From an uncultured bacterium (GTDB lineage Bacteria; Actinomycetota; Coriobacteriia; Coriobacteriales; Atopobiaceae), in the NCBI GenBank assembly GCA_905214865.1, contig CAJMNO010000007.1, forward strand, positions 34,219-98,218: 64,000 nucleotides of DNA, written 5' to 3'. A program made the translations under genes and the position numbers. The notes below the pieces were generated by a model. That model worked only from the letters and a program-made list of their open reading frames with translations. It did no database searches and had not been told where the DNA came from. This document shows positions 53,461 through 61,675 of this stretch, one piece after another (within the stretch, counting starts at the first letter, position 1; every line of letters starts with the position of its first letter).

Positions 53461-54099
53461 ATGGGCTACAGGGATTCGGTCAACAAGGCCGTGACCACCA
53501 TCAGCACCGCAGCCGCAGAGGCGCAGGTCAAGGTTGAGGAGGCACGCAAGTTCAAGGAGGGCAACCGCAAGAACCTGCGTGACCGCATCGTTGGAGAGGA
53601 GGGGTTCAGGCTCAACGACGCCGCCTACGACAAGCAGATTTCGGACGCCATGGCGGCATTCAAGGCCGCAGCGCAGAAGGCGATGGACGAGTACGGCAGG
53701 CAGCGCACCGCGTCCTTCGTACCCCGCCCCCGCGACGTGAGTCCGGAGACGATGCAGTTCCTCTCCCTCATCGACCTCACGCAGGGAGAGGCCGCGCAGC
53801 TCGTGAGGGAGGCCAAGCAGAAGGACGGCAACTACACGCTCGCCCGCATGGTCTACGCCAACGCCAACAGGCAGGGCATAGACATGCACGACGATGCAGC
53901 CTCGTACATCGGGCGGTGCGAGGACGCCCTCTCCACCCTCGCCGAGACGTGCGCCTCGATGCTCGAAGACGAGAGCGGGGCTTACGCCAAGGCTTTCGGC
54001 GAGGTGGTGTCCAACGCCGCCCGCGAGGTGTCGGAAGCATCGGACGCGTACATGGGCAGCGCCGGGGTCACCTCTGAGGGTCTGCCCGTGGAGGCGTAG
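53461..54099 (+). CDS. unknown helical protein of the element
   Basis: This 212-residue protein is predominantly helical and Ala/Glu-rich, with a coiled-coil-like start (TISTAAAEAQVKVEEARKFK). It includes DVSPETMQFLSLIDLTQGEA in the middle. I do not recognise it; composition resembles phage scaffold or minor structural proteins. The ATG at 53461 follows GGAGAA. It is the last gene before a strong terminator. Confidence 0.6.
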   Translation: MGYRDSVNKAVTTISTAAAEAQVKVEEARKFKEGNRKNLRDRIVGEEGFRLNDAAYDKQISDAMAAFKAAAQKAMDEYGRQRTASFVPRPRDVSPETMQFLSLIDLTQGEAAQLVREAKQKDGNYTLARMVYANANRQGIDMHDDAASYIGRCEDALSTLAETCASMLEDESGAYAKAFGEVVSNAAREVSEASDAYMGSAGVTSEGLPVEA

Positions 54100-54125
54100 G
54101 AGCAAGGAAAGAAGACTCGCGTGAT

Positions 54126-54157
54126 GGGGGTCTCGCCACGAGCGGGACTCCCCTTTT
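54126..54157 (+). terminator. terminator of element's main operon
   Basis: GGGGGTCTCGC pairs with GCGGGACTCCCC (imperfect centre) and is followed by TTTT, 26 bp after the last gene. Confidence 0.8.
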
Positions 54158-54222
54158 CCTATGCGACGCTCTGAGAGCCGTTCTAACCCACGCAAAAACC
54201 TATGCCCCAAAACGGGCCCACA

Positions 54223-54260
54223 AGACGGCACCACAGCACCCAGACGGCACCACAGCGCCC
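54223..54260. repeat. 19-bp tandem repeat near element end
   Basis: AGACGGCACCACAGCACCC is followed directly by AGACGGCACCACAGCGCCC, one base different. It lies in the non-coding end of the element between the terminator and the att site. Confidence 0.7.
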
Positions 54261-54403
54261 CACAGGGGGTTCAACGAAGCATCGAGACCCTATCTTGCGT
54301 GGACGATGGGCACGGCGAGGCACCGGCCGAGGGTCTGCCCTGGCACCCGAGGAAACCCCCATTGGGTCTTCACAGAGACGAAAACGGGCGTCTGGTGTGC
54401 AGT

Positions 54404-54425
54404 GTGTTGCAATTTCGTGTTGCAA
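54404..54425. promoter_or_regulatory. putative integrase arm-type sites (right)
   Basis: GTGTTGCAA occurs at 54404-54412 and 54417-54425, 13 bp apart, about 70-90 bp from the att core. The same word forms the palindrome at 49417. Confidence 0.4.
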
Positions 54426-54455
54426 AGCCAATTCGATAGCTCACAGAAAGAGAAG

Positions 54456-54485
54456 CAGGCCAGAGGATATACACCCTCTGACCTG
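54456..54485 (-). terminator. terminator after tRNA-Thr (element-derived)
   Basis: Reading leftward, CAGGTCAGAGG pairs with CCTCTGGCCTG and is followed by CTTCTCTTTCT. It replaces the tRNA's original terminator, which now sits at 49211-49243. Confidence 0.65.
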
Positions 54486-54495
54486 TGCTTTTCAC

Positions 54496-54571
54496 TGGAG
54501 CCAGCTATCAGACTCGAACTGATGACCCCCGCTTTACGAGAGCGGTGCTCTACCAACTGAGCTAAGCTGGC
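54496..54571 (-). tRNA. tRNA-Thr (CGT)
   Basis: On the minus strand the 76-nt sequence folds as a tRNA with acceptor GCCAGCT/AGCTGGC, encoded CCA, TTCGAGTC T loop and anticodon loop CTCGTAA (anticodon CGT, Thr). Its 3' 47 bp serve as the att core of the element to the left, which restores the tRNA end on insertion. Confidence 0.93.
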
Positions 54572-54729
54572 CTCCTATGTGGCTGCATCGCTGCAGCAGA
54601 TAGTACTATACGGGAACCGTCGCGGTTTTCAAGCGGCAATCTTGTCAATCACGGCATTGACGTTACGCGAGGGCCATGTTCTATGCTTCTAATGCAGAAA
54701 ACCGCACCATGGGAGGGGAGAGGCTCAAC

Positions 54730-55350
54730 ATGAAGGTCCTGATGCTCAACGGAAGCCCGCGTCCCAAGGGCAACACCGCGTTCGCGCTCGCTCAGATGGA
54801 GGAGGTCTTTGCCCAGGAGGGCGTGCAGACCGAGACCATCCTGGTCGGCAACAAGGACATCCGCGGCTGCATCGCCTGCAACCGCTGCGCCACGCTCGGG
54901 CGTTGCGTGTTCGCCGACCTGGTGAACGAGGTCGCCCTCAAGCTGAAGGATGCGGACGGCCTGGTCGTGGCGTCACCCGTCTACTACGCCAGCGCCAACG
55001 GCACGCTGATCGCGCTTCTCGACCGCCTGTTCTACAGCGCCCACTTCGACATGCGCATGAAGGTCGGCGCAAGCGTGGTGTGCGCCCGTCGCGGGGGTAC
55101 CACGGCGACGTTTGACGAGCTCAACAAGTACTTCACCATTAGCGGCATGCCCATCGCATCCAGCCGGTACTGGAACAACATCCACGGCATGGAGGCCGGC
55201 GAGGCAACCCAGGACGGCGAGGGCATCGCCACCATGCGCGAGCTCGCGCGCAACATGACCTTCCTCATGCGCTCCATCGCCCTGGGTCGCGAGAGGTACG
55301 GCCTCCCCGAGCGCGAGTCCGCGGACGTCTACACCAACTTCGTGAGGTAG
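54730..55350 (+). CDS. flavodoxin-fold NADPH-dependent FMN reductase
   Basis: This 206-residue flavoprotein opens with the FMN phosphate loop MKVLMLNGSPRPKGNTAFAL. It has the IRGCIACNRCATLGRCVF cysteine cluster common in the iron-sulfur flavoprotein-like reductases of anaerobes, and GLVVASPVYYASANGTLIAL at the flavin edge. The internal ATG at 54730 follows AGGGGAGAGG and directly begins the beta strand, so I prefer it to the 18-codon-longer frame. It is a stand-alone gene just after tRNA-Thr, ending in its own terminator. Confidence 0.87.
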   Translation: MKVLMLNGSPRPKGNTAFALAQMEEVFAQEGVQTETILVGNKDIRGCIACNRCATLGRCVFADLVNEVALKLKDADGLVVASPVYYASANGTLIALLDRLFYSAHFDMRMKVGASVVCARRGGTTATFDELNKYFTISGMPIASSRYWNNIHGMEAGEATQDGEGIATMRELARNMTFLMRSIALGRERYGLPERESADVYTNFVR

Positions 55351-55379
55351 GGTCGGACGTCGCATCGTCCCTCTCCTCC

Positions 55380-55420
55380 GCCGCCCCGGCCGTTTCCGCG
55401 TCCGGGGCGGCGGCTTGTTT
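55380..55420 (+). terminator. terminator of flavodoxin-fold gene
   Basis: GCCGCCCCGG pairs with CCGGGGCGGC, followed by GGCTTGTTTGT. Confidence 0.8.
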
Positions 55421-55426
55421 GTGAGC

Positions 55427-55530
55427 CGCAGCCCATCACCCAGGGGAGAAGCGCGTTTACCGTAGGGCCGCCACCCATCTCCCAGGGGAGAGGTGCGTCT
55501 CCCGTGGGGCCGCCAGTCGTCCCACGGGCG
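55427..55530. repeat. imperfect ~45-bp tandem repeats
   Basis: Two to two-and-a-half copies of a unit containing GCCGCCACCCATCTCCCAGG and GGAGA lie between the convergent genes. I see no coding role. Confidence 0.5.
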
Positions 55531-55541
55531 AGAGGCCCGTC

Positions 55542-56363
55542 CTACGCGCGGTCCAGGATTAGCGCGTGGAGGGCGTGCGCCACGCCGTCGTGGTCGTTGT
55601 CGTCGGTCACCATGCCCGCGTCTCTCCGTATGTCCGCCGGCGCATTGCCCATCACCACGGAGAGGCCCGCGGCCTCGAGCATCCTGAGGTCGTTGTAGTT
55701 GTCGCCAAAGGCGATGGTGTCCGCGACGTCGATTCCGCGCGCCTCGCACAGCTCGCGCACCGCGACGCCCTTGTTCACCCCGCGGGCGTTGACCTCCACC
55801 AGGATGTCCGACGACCTGGTCACCGCCAGCTGGGGAAACGCCGCCCGCAGGTCGCGCTCGATGGTGGGGGAGTCCTCCGGCTCGCTCATCAGCAGCAGCT
55901 TGCACACCACGTCGCCGGGGCCCAGGTCCTGCGGTCGCCCGTCGCGTGCGGTGGTGCGCACCAGGTCCTCCTCGCGCCGCACGCGCGGGTCCGCCACGTC
56001 GCGCACGATCCATTCGTCCGCCGTGTACACGTTCCACGTGACGTCGTAGCCGCCACACTCCAGGAAGCCGACCACGTCGCAGGCGGTCTGGGGCGAGAAC
56101 CCATGCCGCGCGAGGACCCGCCGCCCCTCGTCCAGCAGCAGCCCGCCGCCAAACGCGCTGATGCAGCAGCACAGGCCGTTGTCGCGCACCAGCGGCTCGA
56201 TGCCCTGCGGGCTCCGCGACGACGAGAGGGTCACGAGCACGCCCCGCTCCGCGCACGCCCGCAGCGCCTCGGCCGTCGCGGGTGACATCCTCTTGTCCGA
56301 CCCAATGAGCGTCCCGTCGATGTCGCTGAAGACTGCCCGCCATGCGCGCTCGCTGCCAGCCAT
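55542..56363 (-). CDS. Cof-type HAD phosphatase
   Basis: The 273-residue HAD class-IIB phosphatase has motif I FSDIDGTLIGSDKR, motif II VTLSSSRSP, the Lys in GVNKGVAVRELC and motif IV FGDNYNDLRML. It is a distant paralogue of the enzyme at 20097. The internal ATG at 56363 follows GGACGGAGG and is preferred over a longer frame. The substrate is unknown; sugar phosphates or flavin phosphates are typical. Confidence 0.87.
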   Translation of the reverse strand: MAGSERAWRAVFSDIDGTLIGSDKRMSPATAEALRACAERGVLVTLSSSRSPQGIEPLVRDNGLCCCISAFGGGLLLDEGRRVLARHGFSPQTACDVVGFLECGGYDVTWNVYTADEWIVRDVADPRVRREEDLVRTTARDGRPQDLGPGDVVCKLLLMSEPEDSPTIERDLRAAFPQLAVTRSSDILVEVNARGVNKGVAVRELCEARGIDVADTIAFGDNYNDLRMLEAAGLSVVMGNAPADIRRDAGMVTDDNDHDGVAHALHALILDRA

Positions 56364-56570
56364 GGGGCCTCCGTCCCTCTCGCCTGCCACTTCCACGATG
56401 ATACGGCCGTGCGGCACGCGAGGTCACGACCATCGTCGCAGGGGCCTTCGCGGCGGGGGAGAGGTACCGCCCCCCTGCGGCTGTGACCGCCCACCTATGG
56501 CGCGCGCGAAACTCTCCCCTGTCTCGGGTAACGTGGGCGGTATCTGCAGACTCACGCGAGGAGGTCGTTC

Positions 56571-57566
56571 ATGTCTGGAATTCAGAAGGTCGTGGTCGCC
56601 GGAGGCGGCGTGCTTGGCTCCCAGATCGCGTTCCAGAGCGCCTACACCGGTCACGACGTCACCATCTGGCTGCGCTCGGAGGGCTCCATCGGCCGCTGCC
56701 GCCCCAAGCTGGACATGCTTAAGGGTGCCTATCACGAGGCGATCGAGGGGATGCGCGGGGCCAAGGGCGAGGACGATCCCGCCTGGTGCGCGGGCATCAG
56801 CGACTTCGAGGGCTTTGACGCGGACGCGTGCGACCGCAGGGTTGACCAGGCCTACGACTCGCTGGTGCTGGAGCTCGACCTCGCCAAGGCGGTGAGGGAC
56901 GCCGACCTGGTGGTGGAGTGCATGGCCGAGGTGGCCGACCAGAAGTCCGCGTTCTTCTCCAAGCTCGCGCCGCTCATGCCACAGAAGACCATCGTGGTCA
57001 CCAACTCGTCGTCGCTTCTCCCCTCGCAGTTTACCAAGGCCGTCGGATGTCCCGACCGCTACCTGGCGCTGCACTTTGCCAACTCCATCTGGAAGCACAA
57101 CGTGGCCGAGGTCATGGTCCAGGACCAGACCAGCCAGGACTCGTTTGCGGCGGTCACCGAGTTCGCGCGCTCCATCCGCATGATCCCCCTGCCGGTCAAG
57201 AAGGAGAAGGCCGGCTACCTGCTCAACTCGCAGCTGATCCCCTGGTTGCTGAGCGGGCTCGACCTGTACGCCAACGGTATCAGCGACCCCCGCAGCATCG
57301 ACATCGCCTGGACCATGGGCACGGGCGCCCCCAAGGGGCCGTTCCAGGTGTTTGACACCGTGGGGCTGACCACCGCGTACAACATCGTGGAGCAGTACCA
57401 GCGCGTTCCCGGCATCGCCACGCCGCTGCTGCGCAAGATGATGCTGCCCTACAACTTCAAGGGCATGGAGAAGGTGCTCAAGGAGTACATCGACGCCGGC
57501 AAGCTGGGGCGCAGCGCCGGCGAGGGCTTCTACAAGTACGACAAGAACGGCAACGTGGTGGAGTAG
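56571..57566 (+). CDS. 3-hydroxyacyl-CoA dehydrogenase family protein
   Basis: This 331-residue NAD-dependent dehydrogenase has the Rossmann start VVVAGGGVLGSQIAFQSAYT, VVECMAEVADQKSAFFSKL, NSSSLLPSQF and the catalytic-His region LALHFANSIWKHNVAEVM. A C-terminal 3HCDH helical domain ends GRSAGEGFYKYDKNG, the family's GxGFY terminus. Members oxidise 3-hydroxyacyl-CoA in beta-oxidation or butyrate synthesis; no thiolase or crotonase is nearby, so another hydroxy acid is possible. A GGAGG site precedes the ATG. Confidence 0.88.
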   Translation: MSGIQKVVVAGGGVLGSQIAFQSAYTGHDVTIWLRSEGSIGRCRPKLDMLKGAYHEAIEGMRGAKGEDDPAWCAGISDFEGFDADACDRRVDQAYDSLVLELDLAKAVRDADLVVECMAEVADQKSAFFSKLAPLMPQKTIVVTNSSSLLPSQFTKAVGCPDRYLALHFANSIWKHNVAEVMVQDQTSQDSFAAVTEFARSIRMIPLPVKKEKAGYLLNSQLIPWLLSGLDLYANGISDPRSIDIAWTMGTGAPKGPFQVFDTVGLTTAYNIVEQYQRVPGIATPLLRKMMLPYNFKGMEKVLKEYIDAGKLGRSAGEGFYKYDKNGNVVE

Positions 57567-57677
57567 CGGCGCAGGCGGGGGAGAGGTGCCGCCCACGTGG
57601 CAGGTGCCCCTCCCGCCGGCCGCCCGTCGCGCGTGCCCCGGGCGGGGTGCGTCGCCCGGATGGGGTGCCGGCACAAG

Positions 57678-57707
57678 GCGGCCCCCGGCCCGTGGGTCGG
57701 GGGCCGC
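57678..57707. terminator. bidirectional hairpin between convergent genes
   Basis: GCGGCCCCCG pairs with CGGGGGCCGC around a 10-nt loop between the dehydrogenase and the DUF349 gene. Confidence 0.75.
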
Positions 57708-57726
57708 ATTCCGTCGCGTCTCTCCC

Positions 57727-58950
57727 CTAGTCCTTGAGCTGGGACTCCATGTCGCGGACCTCGGCCTCCACCTGGGCGAGCGCCTCCTTGCGGTCGTCCA
57801 GGCGCTCCTGCATCTCTTCCACGTGGTCGGTGGCGTAGGCGTGGTTGAGGCGGTCCTGCAGGCGGTCGATCTGCTCCTGGAGGTTGGCGATGCGCTGCTT
57901 GCGGCGGTCGATGGCGTCGCGCGTGCGCTGTACCCACTCCTCGTGGCGCTGGTCGTTGTGGGCGCGCCGCTTGTCCCAGAACTCCTCCTTGGCGGTGGTG
58001 AACTCCTTCCACAGGCGGTCGCCCAGCTCCTTGCCGGCAAAGCCCGTGGCCTTCCAGTCGCGGTCCAGCTGCTTGGCGCGCTCGGTTGCCTCGCGGCCAA
58101 AGTCGTTGCCCTGCGCGAGCTCCCTTGCCTGGTCGATCAGGCGCTGCTTGGCCTCCGCGGCGGCCTTGCGCGCGGCGTCGAGCGCCTCGTAGTGGGCGTG
58201 CTGCGCGTCGAAGAACGGCTGGCGGGCCGCCTGGAACTCCTCCCACAGGCGGTCGTTGTCTGCCTTGGGCGCGACGCCCGCCGCCTTCCACTGGTCCATG
58301 AGCTCGCGCATGTGCGCGGACGCCTTGGCCCACTGGTCGCCCGTCCAGTCTGCGGAGGTTGCGGCTGCGAGCGTCGCCTCGTGCACCAGGCGCTCCTTTG
58401 CGGCCTTGGCCTTGGCGCGCTGCTCGTCGAGCTGCGCAAAGTGCTCGCTCCTGCGGTCGAAGAAGCCCCTGCGCGCGGCGTTGAAGCGCTCCCACAGGCG
58501 GTCGTCCTCCTCGCGGTCCCCGGTGCGGCCGGCCGCCTTCCAGTCGTCCATCAGCGTGCGCATGCGCTCGGCGGTCGCGTTCCACTGGTCCGACTTCGCC
58601 AGGCGCTCGGCCTCGGCGACGAGCTTCTCCTTTGCGGCCTTGGCCTGCTCGTGGGCTGCGTCGCGTGCCTGGTAGTAGGCCTCGCGTGCGGTCTTGAAGC
58701 GGCCCCACAGGGCATCCTCGCGCGGGTCGTGCCAGCGGCGGATGTCGTTCCACTGCTCCTGCAGCCGACGGAGGTCGCCGGAGCCATGGCGCCAGTCCCT
58801 CTCCTCCGCGACCTGCTCCGCCTGGCGGCACAGCTCCTCGCGGCGGTCGAGGTCCTTCTGCAGCTCCTCCTCCGCCTGGGTGGGTGCCGCCTGCTGGGGC
58901 GCGTTCTGCTCTGGGGTGTCGTTGGGATCGGTCTGCGGCTGAGTGGTCAT
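57727..58950 (-). CDS. DUF349 repeat protein
   Basis: The 407-residue, highly charged protein has four DUF349-type repeats, each with a W...G..DRLW..F..AR..FFD pattern (for example MDDWKAAGRTG near residue 130 and MDQWKAAGVAPKADNDRLWE near 215). A C-terminal coiled coil follows (QRIANLQEQIDRLQDRLNHA). The N-terminus is Gln/Pro-rich. No signal or membrane segment is seen, so it is cytoplasmic. DUF349 proteins are widespread in actinobacteria without a firm function; one E. coli relative (YicH/unrelated names vary) is not a guide. Confidence 0.85.
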   Translation of the reverse strand: MTTQPQTDPNDTPEQNAPQQAAPTQAEEELQKDLDRREELCRQAEQVAEERDWRHGSGDLRRLQEQWNDIRRWHDPREDALWGRFKTAREAYYQARDAAHEQAKAAKEKLVAEAERLAKSDQWNATAERMRTLMDDWKAAGRTGDREEDDRLWERFNAARRGFFDRRSEHFAQLDEQRAKAKAAKERLVHEATLAAATSADWTGDQWAKASAHMRELMDQWKAAGVAPKADNDRLWEEFQAARQPFFDAQHAHYEALDAARKAAAEAKQRLIDQARELAQGNDFGREATERAKQLDRDWKATGFAGKELGDRLWKEFTTAKEEFWDKRRAHNDQRHEEWVQRTRDAIDRRKQRIANLQEQIDRLQDRLNHAYATDHVEEMQERLDDRKEALAQVEAEVRDMESQLKD

Positions 58951-59267
58951 GGGGTCTCCCGATGGTGGGGTGCGTGGATGCGTGCGATCCCCATTCTATT
59001 GTTAGCTCGCGGTCATGTCGCCCCGCGACGCGGGGAACGGCGCAAGGGAGGGCGCGCGGTCGCGCTCGCGTCTGGTTGGGACGTGGTGTGGGGTCTCGAA
59101 GGCTGGGGGAGAAGGCGGGCACGTCTCCCAAGGCGCCTTCCAACGCGTGCGTTGCTGGTGAGAGGAACTGCACCCTGGCGATGGCGGGCAGTCCCACTGG
59201 CAATTCGTTTGCCAACGGCCAGGGTATCCCTGGGCTTCTGCGGATCCTCGGTGTTGTGCGCCTAACT
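58951..59267. other. gene-free stretch
   Basis: I see no supportable gene; the open frames here are high-GC shadows without ribosome sites. Confidence 0.5.
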
Positions 59268-59513
59268 ATGGCGGCAAGCTTCCGATATGAGTGCTCATAT
59301 CAGCCCCCAGCTGCCACAGGTGACCTAGGGGACGGGGTCTGCCCAGTTGAGGGTCCCTCAACTGGGTCAACGTTGGCAGCCCCCGGGCTCTGAAGGCAGC
59401 CGCTTCCCGATGTGAGCACTCACATCGGGAAGCGGCTGCCATTTGACCCCTGGGGATGGTTCAAATGGCAGCAAGCTCCCGAAATGAGTGCACAAACCGG
59501 GAGTTTGCTGCCA
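59268..59513. repeat. cluster of related long hairpins
   Basis: Four palindromes occur in 245 bp. At 59270-59315 GGCGGCAAGCTTCCGATATG is mirrored. At 59342-59366 CCCAGTTGAGGG pairs perfectly with its complement. At 59395-59440 a 22-bp perfect stem starts GGCAGCCGCTTCCCGATGTG. At 59466-59513 an imperfect relative starts TGGCAGCAAGCTCCCGAAAT. Hairpins one, three and four share the scheme GGCAGC...CCGA..TGAGTG. Confidence 0.8.
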
Positions 59514-59929
59514 CCCCTCAGCTCCTGGAATCTCAAGCGGCCAAATCACCTGCGCGAGCTCAGTTCCTGCCCAACGATTGGGCGAAGATTCTCCGACGAA
59601 AGTGCTCACAGCGAGTTCCCTCTGCCATGGTTCGAATCCTTATGCGAAACCGATGCCGCCCCAAGACCCGGGGAGGGGAGGAGCGCAGCTCAAGGGGAAC
59701 GATTGACGAGAGGTACGCCCGCCCCCCTCGGACTAACGGGAGTCCCGTCCCGCTCCGAGGCGGAGGACGCGGTTCGTCCGGCTTGCGGACATCCACAGAT
59801 GAGCTGATAGAAGGGGATCGGGCGTAGCGGAGTACCCGGGCATCGACTGCCATGTGACGGTGGCCGCCCCGCGTGAGGGCGTCGGGACGGTCCTGCCGCC
59901 CCGCCTCTCCGCAGCTCGATCGCCCGTCG

Positions 59930-60290
59930 TGCCAGCCAGTGTCTGGAATCGCGTCTCGCGTGTACACACGGGGGAGACTTTCTGGCATCGGCCCAGCAAA
60001 GATGCCATGCCAACAGGGAAAACGCTCTGGTGGGACTGTCCCTTGTCGGAAACGACGTCTCGCGTGTACACACGGGGGAGACTTTCTGGCATCGGCCCGC
60101 CTGCGGGGGCTGCTCTGTCTAAAACCTCGCTTCGCGTGTACACATGGGACGTACTTTCTGGCAAGGGTAAGGCATTGATGCCCCACCAACAGGGGAAAGG
60201 CGCTTGCGGCGAGTGCCTTGTGTCTGGAATCGCGTCTCGCGTGTACACGCGGGACATGCTTTCTGGCAGAGAGTGGCCATTCGCATCTGT
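59930..60290. repeat. tandem ~177-bp repeats with GTGTACAC boxes
   Basis: GTGTACAC palindromes occur at 59960, 60064, 60136 and 60241, each in the context TCGCGTGTACACACGGG followed by CTTTCTGGCA. Spacings of 104, 72 and 105 bp show a 176/177-bp unit repeated twice, each with two boxes. A second shared block, GATGCCATGCCAACAGGGAA, lies in each unit. Leftward ORFs across it are repetitive (VYTRD, VHARR) and look like translation of the DNA repeat rather than a protein. Confidence 0.75.
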
Positions 60291-60511
60291 GCGAAAAGTG
60301 CCCTGGCTGGGGATGGGGAAGGGGCCCTCCTCGAGTGCCACTCATCCCGCAGGGTGACCAGCCCCTCCCTTCCTTGATTCCTGAAGGCTCTTCGGTTGGA
60401 GCCAACGCTGCGGCAACCAACTCTAGTAGGGTGAGCGATCTATAAGAGCTAGGGCGAACCTGGCCCCTGGGTTTGAGACCGGGGCCAGGATGGCATGCCT
60501 CCCACGCGCCC

Positions 60512-61390
60512 CTAGACCGACTTCAGGCTCGCCCGGAAGCGCTCCAGGTCCCTCTCGTCCAGGCCGTCGATGGCGCGATCGAGGTGGGGGAGCATCTCGG
60601 CCGCCTGGTCGGGGAGCTTGCCCTGCAGGCGCAGCACGTTGGTGGAGTGCTGTCCCATCAGGAAGGTCCGCTTGGGGTAGGTCGCCACGAACTCGCGCAC
60701 CTCCCGCAGGACCTCAAGCTCCCCCGCGGGCTCGAAGGTCCCGTTGCGGACGTCGTCCCACAGCGCCGTGCCCTCCAGGGGCGTGAGCGTCTGGAGCATC
60801 ACGATCTGCGGGTTGACCTGCGAGAAGGTTGCAACTGTCGCCTTCGCGGCCTCGACGCAGCGCCCCCTGCCCGCCATGCCGGCGACGTAGAACAGCGCGT
60901 ACGTGATGCCCGCCTCGTCCAGGCGAGAGCACTGCTCCACGACGTCCGTCGCCGTGAAGCCCTTCCCCATGAATGCCAGCGCGGGGTCGTAGCCGGTCTC
61001 CGCACCGATGGAGACGAGCGACATCCCCAGGCGCGCCAGCTCGCCCAGCTCCTCGTCGGTCTTGGCGGCGACGCTCCTCACGCCGGCGAAGCACCCCATG
61101 CTCTCGACGGAGGGCAGCAGCTCCCGGATGCGGTGCAGGGTCCACTCCAGGTCGCCCTGCGGCAGCGCCATCGCGTCGGCGCCGGCGAGGAAGATGCGCG
61201 TGGGCCTGGCGCCCGAGGCAGCGAGCTCCCTGATGTCCGCGTCCACCTCCTCGCGGGGCGAGGAAAGGTACCCGTCGCCATACATGTTGCAGAAGCGGCA
61301 CCGCTCATACGGGCAGCCCACCTGCACCTGCAGCAGCTCCATGTTCGTCTCGAAAAGGGGGCGCCAGAACGCCCCGTCCGCGTAGTGCAT
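60512..61390 (-). CDS. radical SAM protein
   Basis: This 292-residue enzyme has the cluster motif CPYERCRFCNMYG near residue 26, then IFLAGADAMALPQGDL and ETGYDPALAFMGKGFTATDV, typical of the elongator-3-like/B12-less radical SAM group annotated as coproporphyrinogen-dehydrogenase-like or YgiQ-type. No extra cluster domain is visible. It is transcribed alone; function is not assignable from context. Confidence 0.82.
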   Translation of the reverse strand: MHYADGAFWRPLFETNMELLQVQVGCPYERCRFCNMYGDGYLSSPREEVDADIRELAASGARPTRIFLAGADAMALPQGDLEWTLHRIRELLPSVESMGCFAGVRSVAAKTDEELGELARLGMSLVSIGAETGYDPALAFMGKGFTATDVVEQCSRLDEAGITYALFYVAGMAGRGRCVEAAKATVATFSQVNPQIVMLQTLTPLEGTALWDDVRNGTFEPAGELEVLREVREFVATYPKRTFLMGQHSTNVLRLQGKLPDQAAEMLPHLDRAIDGLDERDLERFRASLKSV

Positions 61391-61675
61391 GTCTCTCCCT
61401 CGCTCTGGGGAAGGGCCCGCCCTCCCAACGACGCATAGTCAACGGCTCCTAGGGTAGGCCAGCGCGGAGGTGGGGCATGCCCATGCTGGCCTCCCAATCG
61501 GCGGGTGGGGTCTGGGAGGAAGCCGTTGCCTTGCGGACGACGGTGGGCCCAGGGGGAGGAATCGCCACTGTGGGCCGAGCGCACGACGGCGGCGAACGCC
61601 AGCCTTTCCACGGGGGAGAGGCGCGAGGCCCCTCGACCCCGCCCCATCCCGCCGGCCGCGCGGTCGACGTGCTCC
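61391..61675. other. gene-free interval
   Basis: The 285 bp between the radical SAM start and the TetR stop show no gene or clear hairpin. Confidence 0.4.

Larger units (their letters stand above)
49302..54495. mobile_element. 5.2-kb integrative element in tRNA-Thr (satellite/plasmid-like)
   Basis: Between the 47-bp repeats lie a full integrase, an unknown HTH protein, an excisionase-like protein, an unknown, a Rep-like protein with internal iteron-like repeats, a terminase-small-like HTH protein, an unknown and a terminator, all rightward. There is no transfer, capsid, tail or lysis gene. All genes look intact, so the element may be active. Confidence 0.85.

Noticed and set aside
57586..59265. 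A 559-codon rightward ORF opposite the DUF349 gene
   Set aside because: It is the antisense shadow of a strongly biased, charged, repeat-containing gene.
59930..60290. CRISPR array
   Set aside because: Only four repeats, unequal 72-105 bp spacing, and spacers that are themselves homologous; no cas genes in the window.
59560..60420. A 286-codon and a 202-codon leftward ORF across the tandem repeats
   Set aside because: Their sequences are repetitive, Arg/Pro/His-rich, lack ribosome sites and simply follow the DNA repeat; I treat the region as non-coding.
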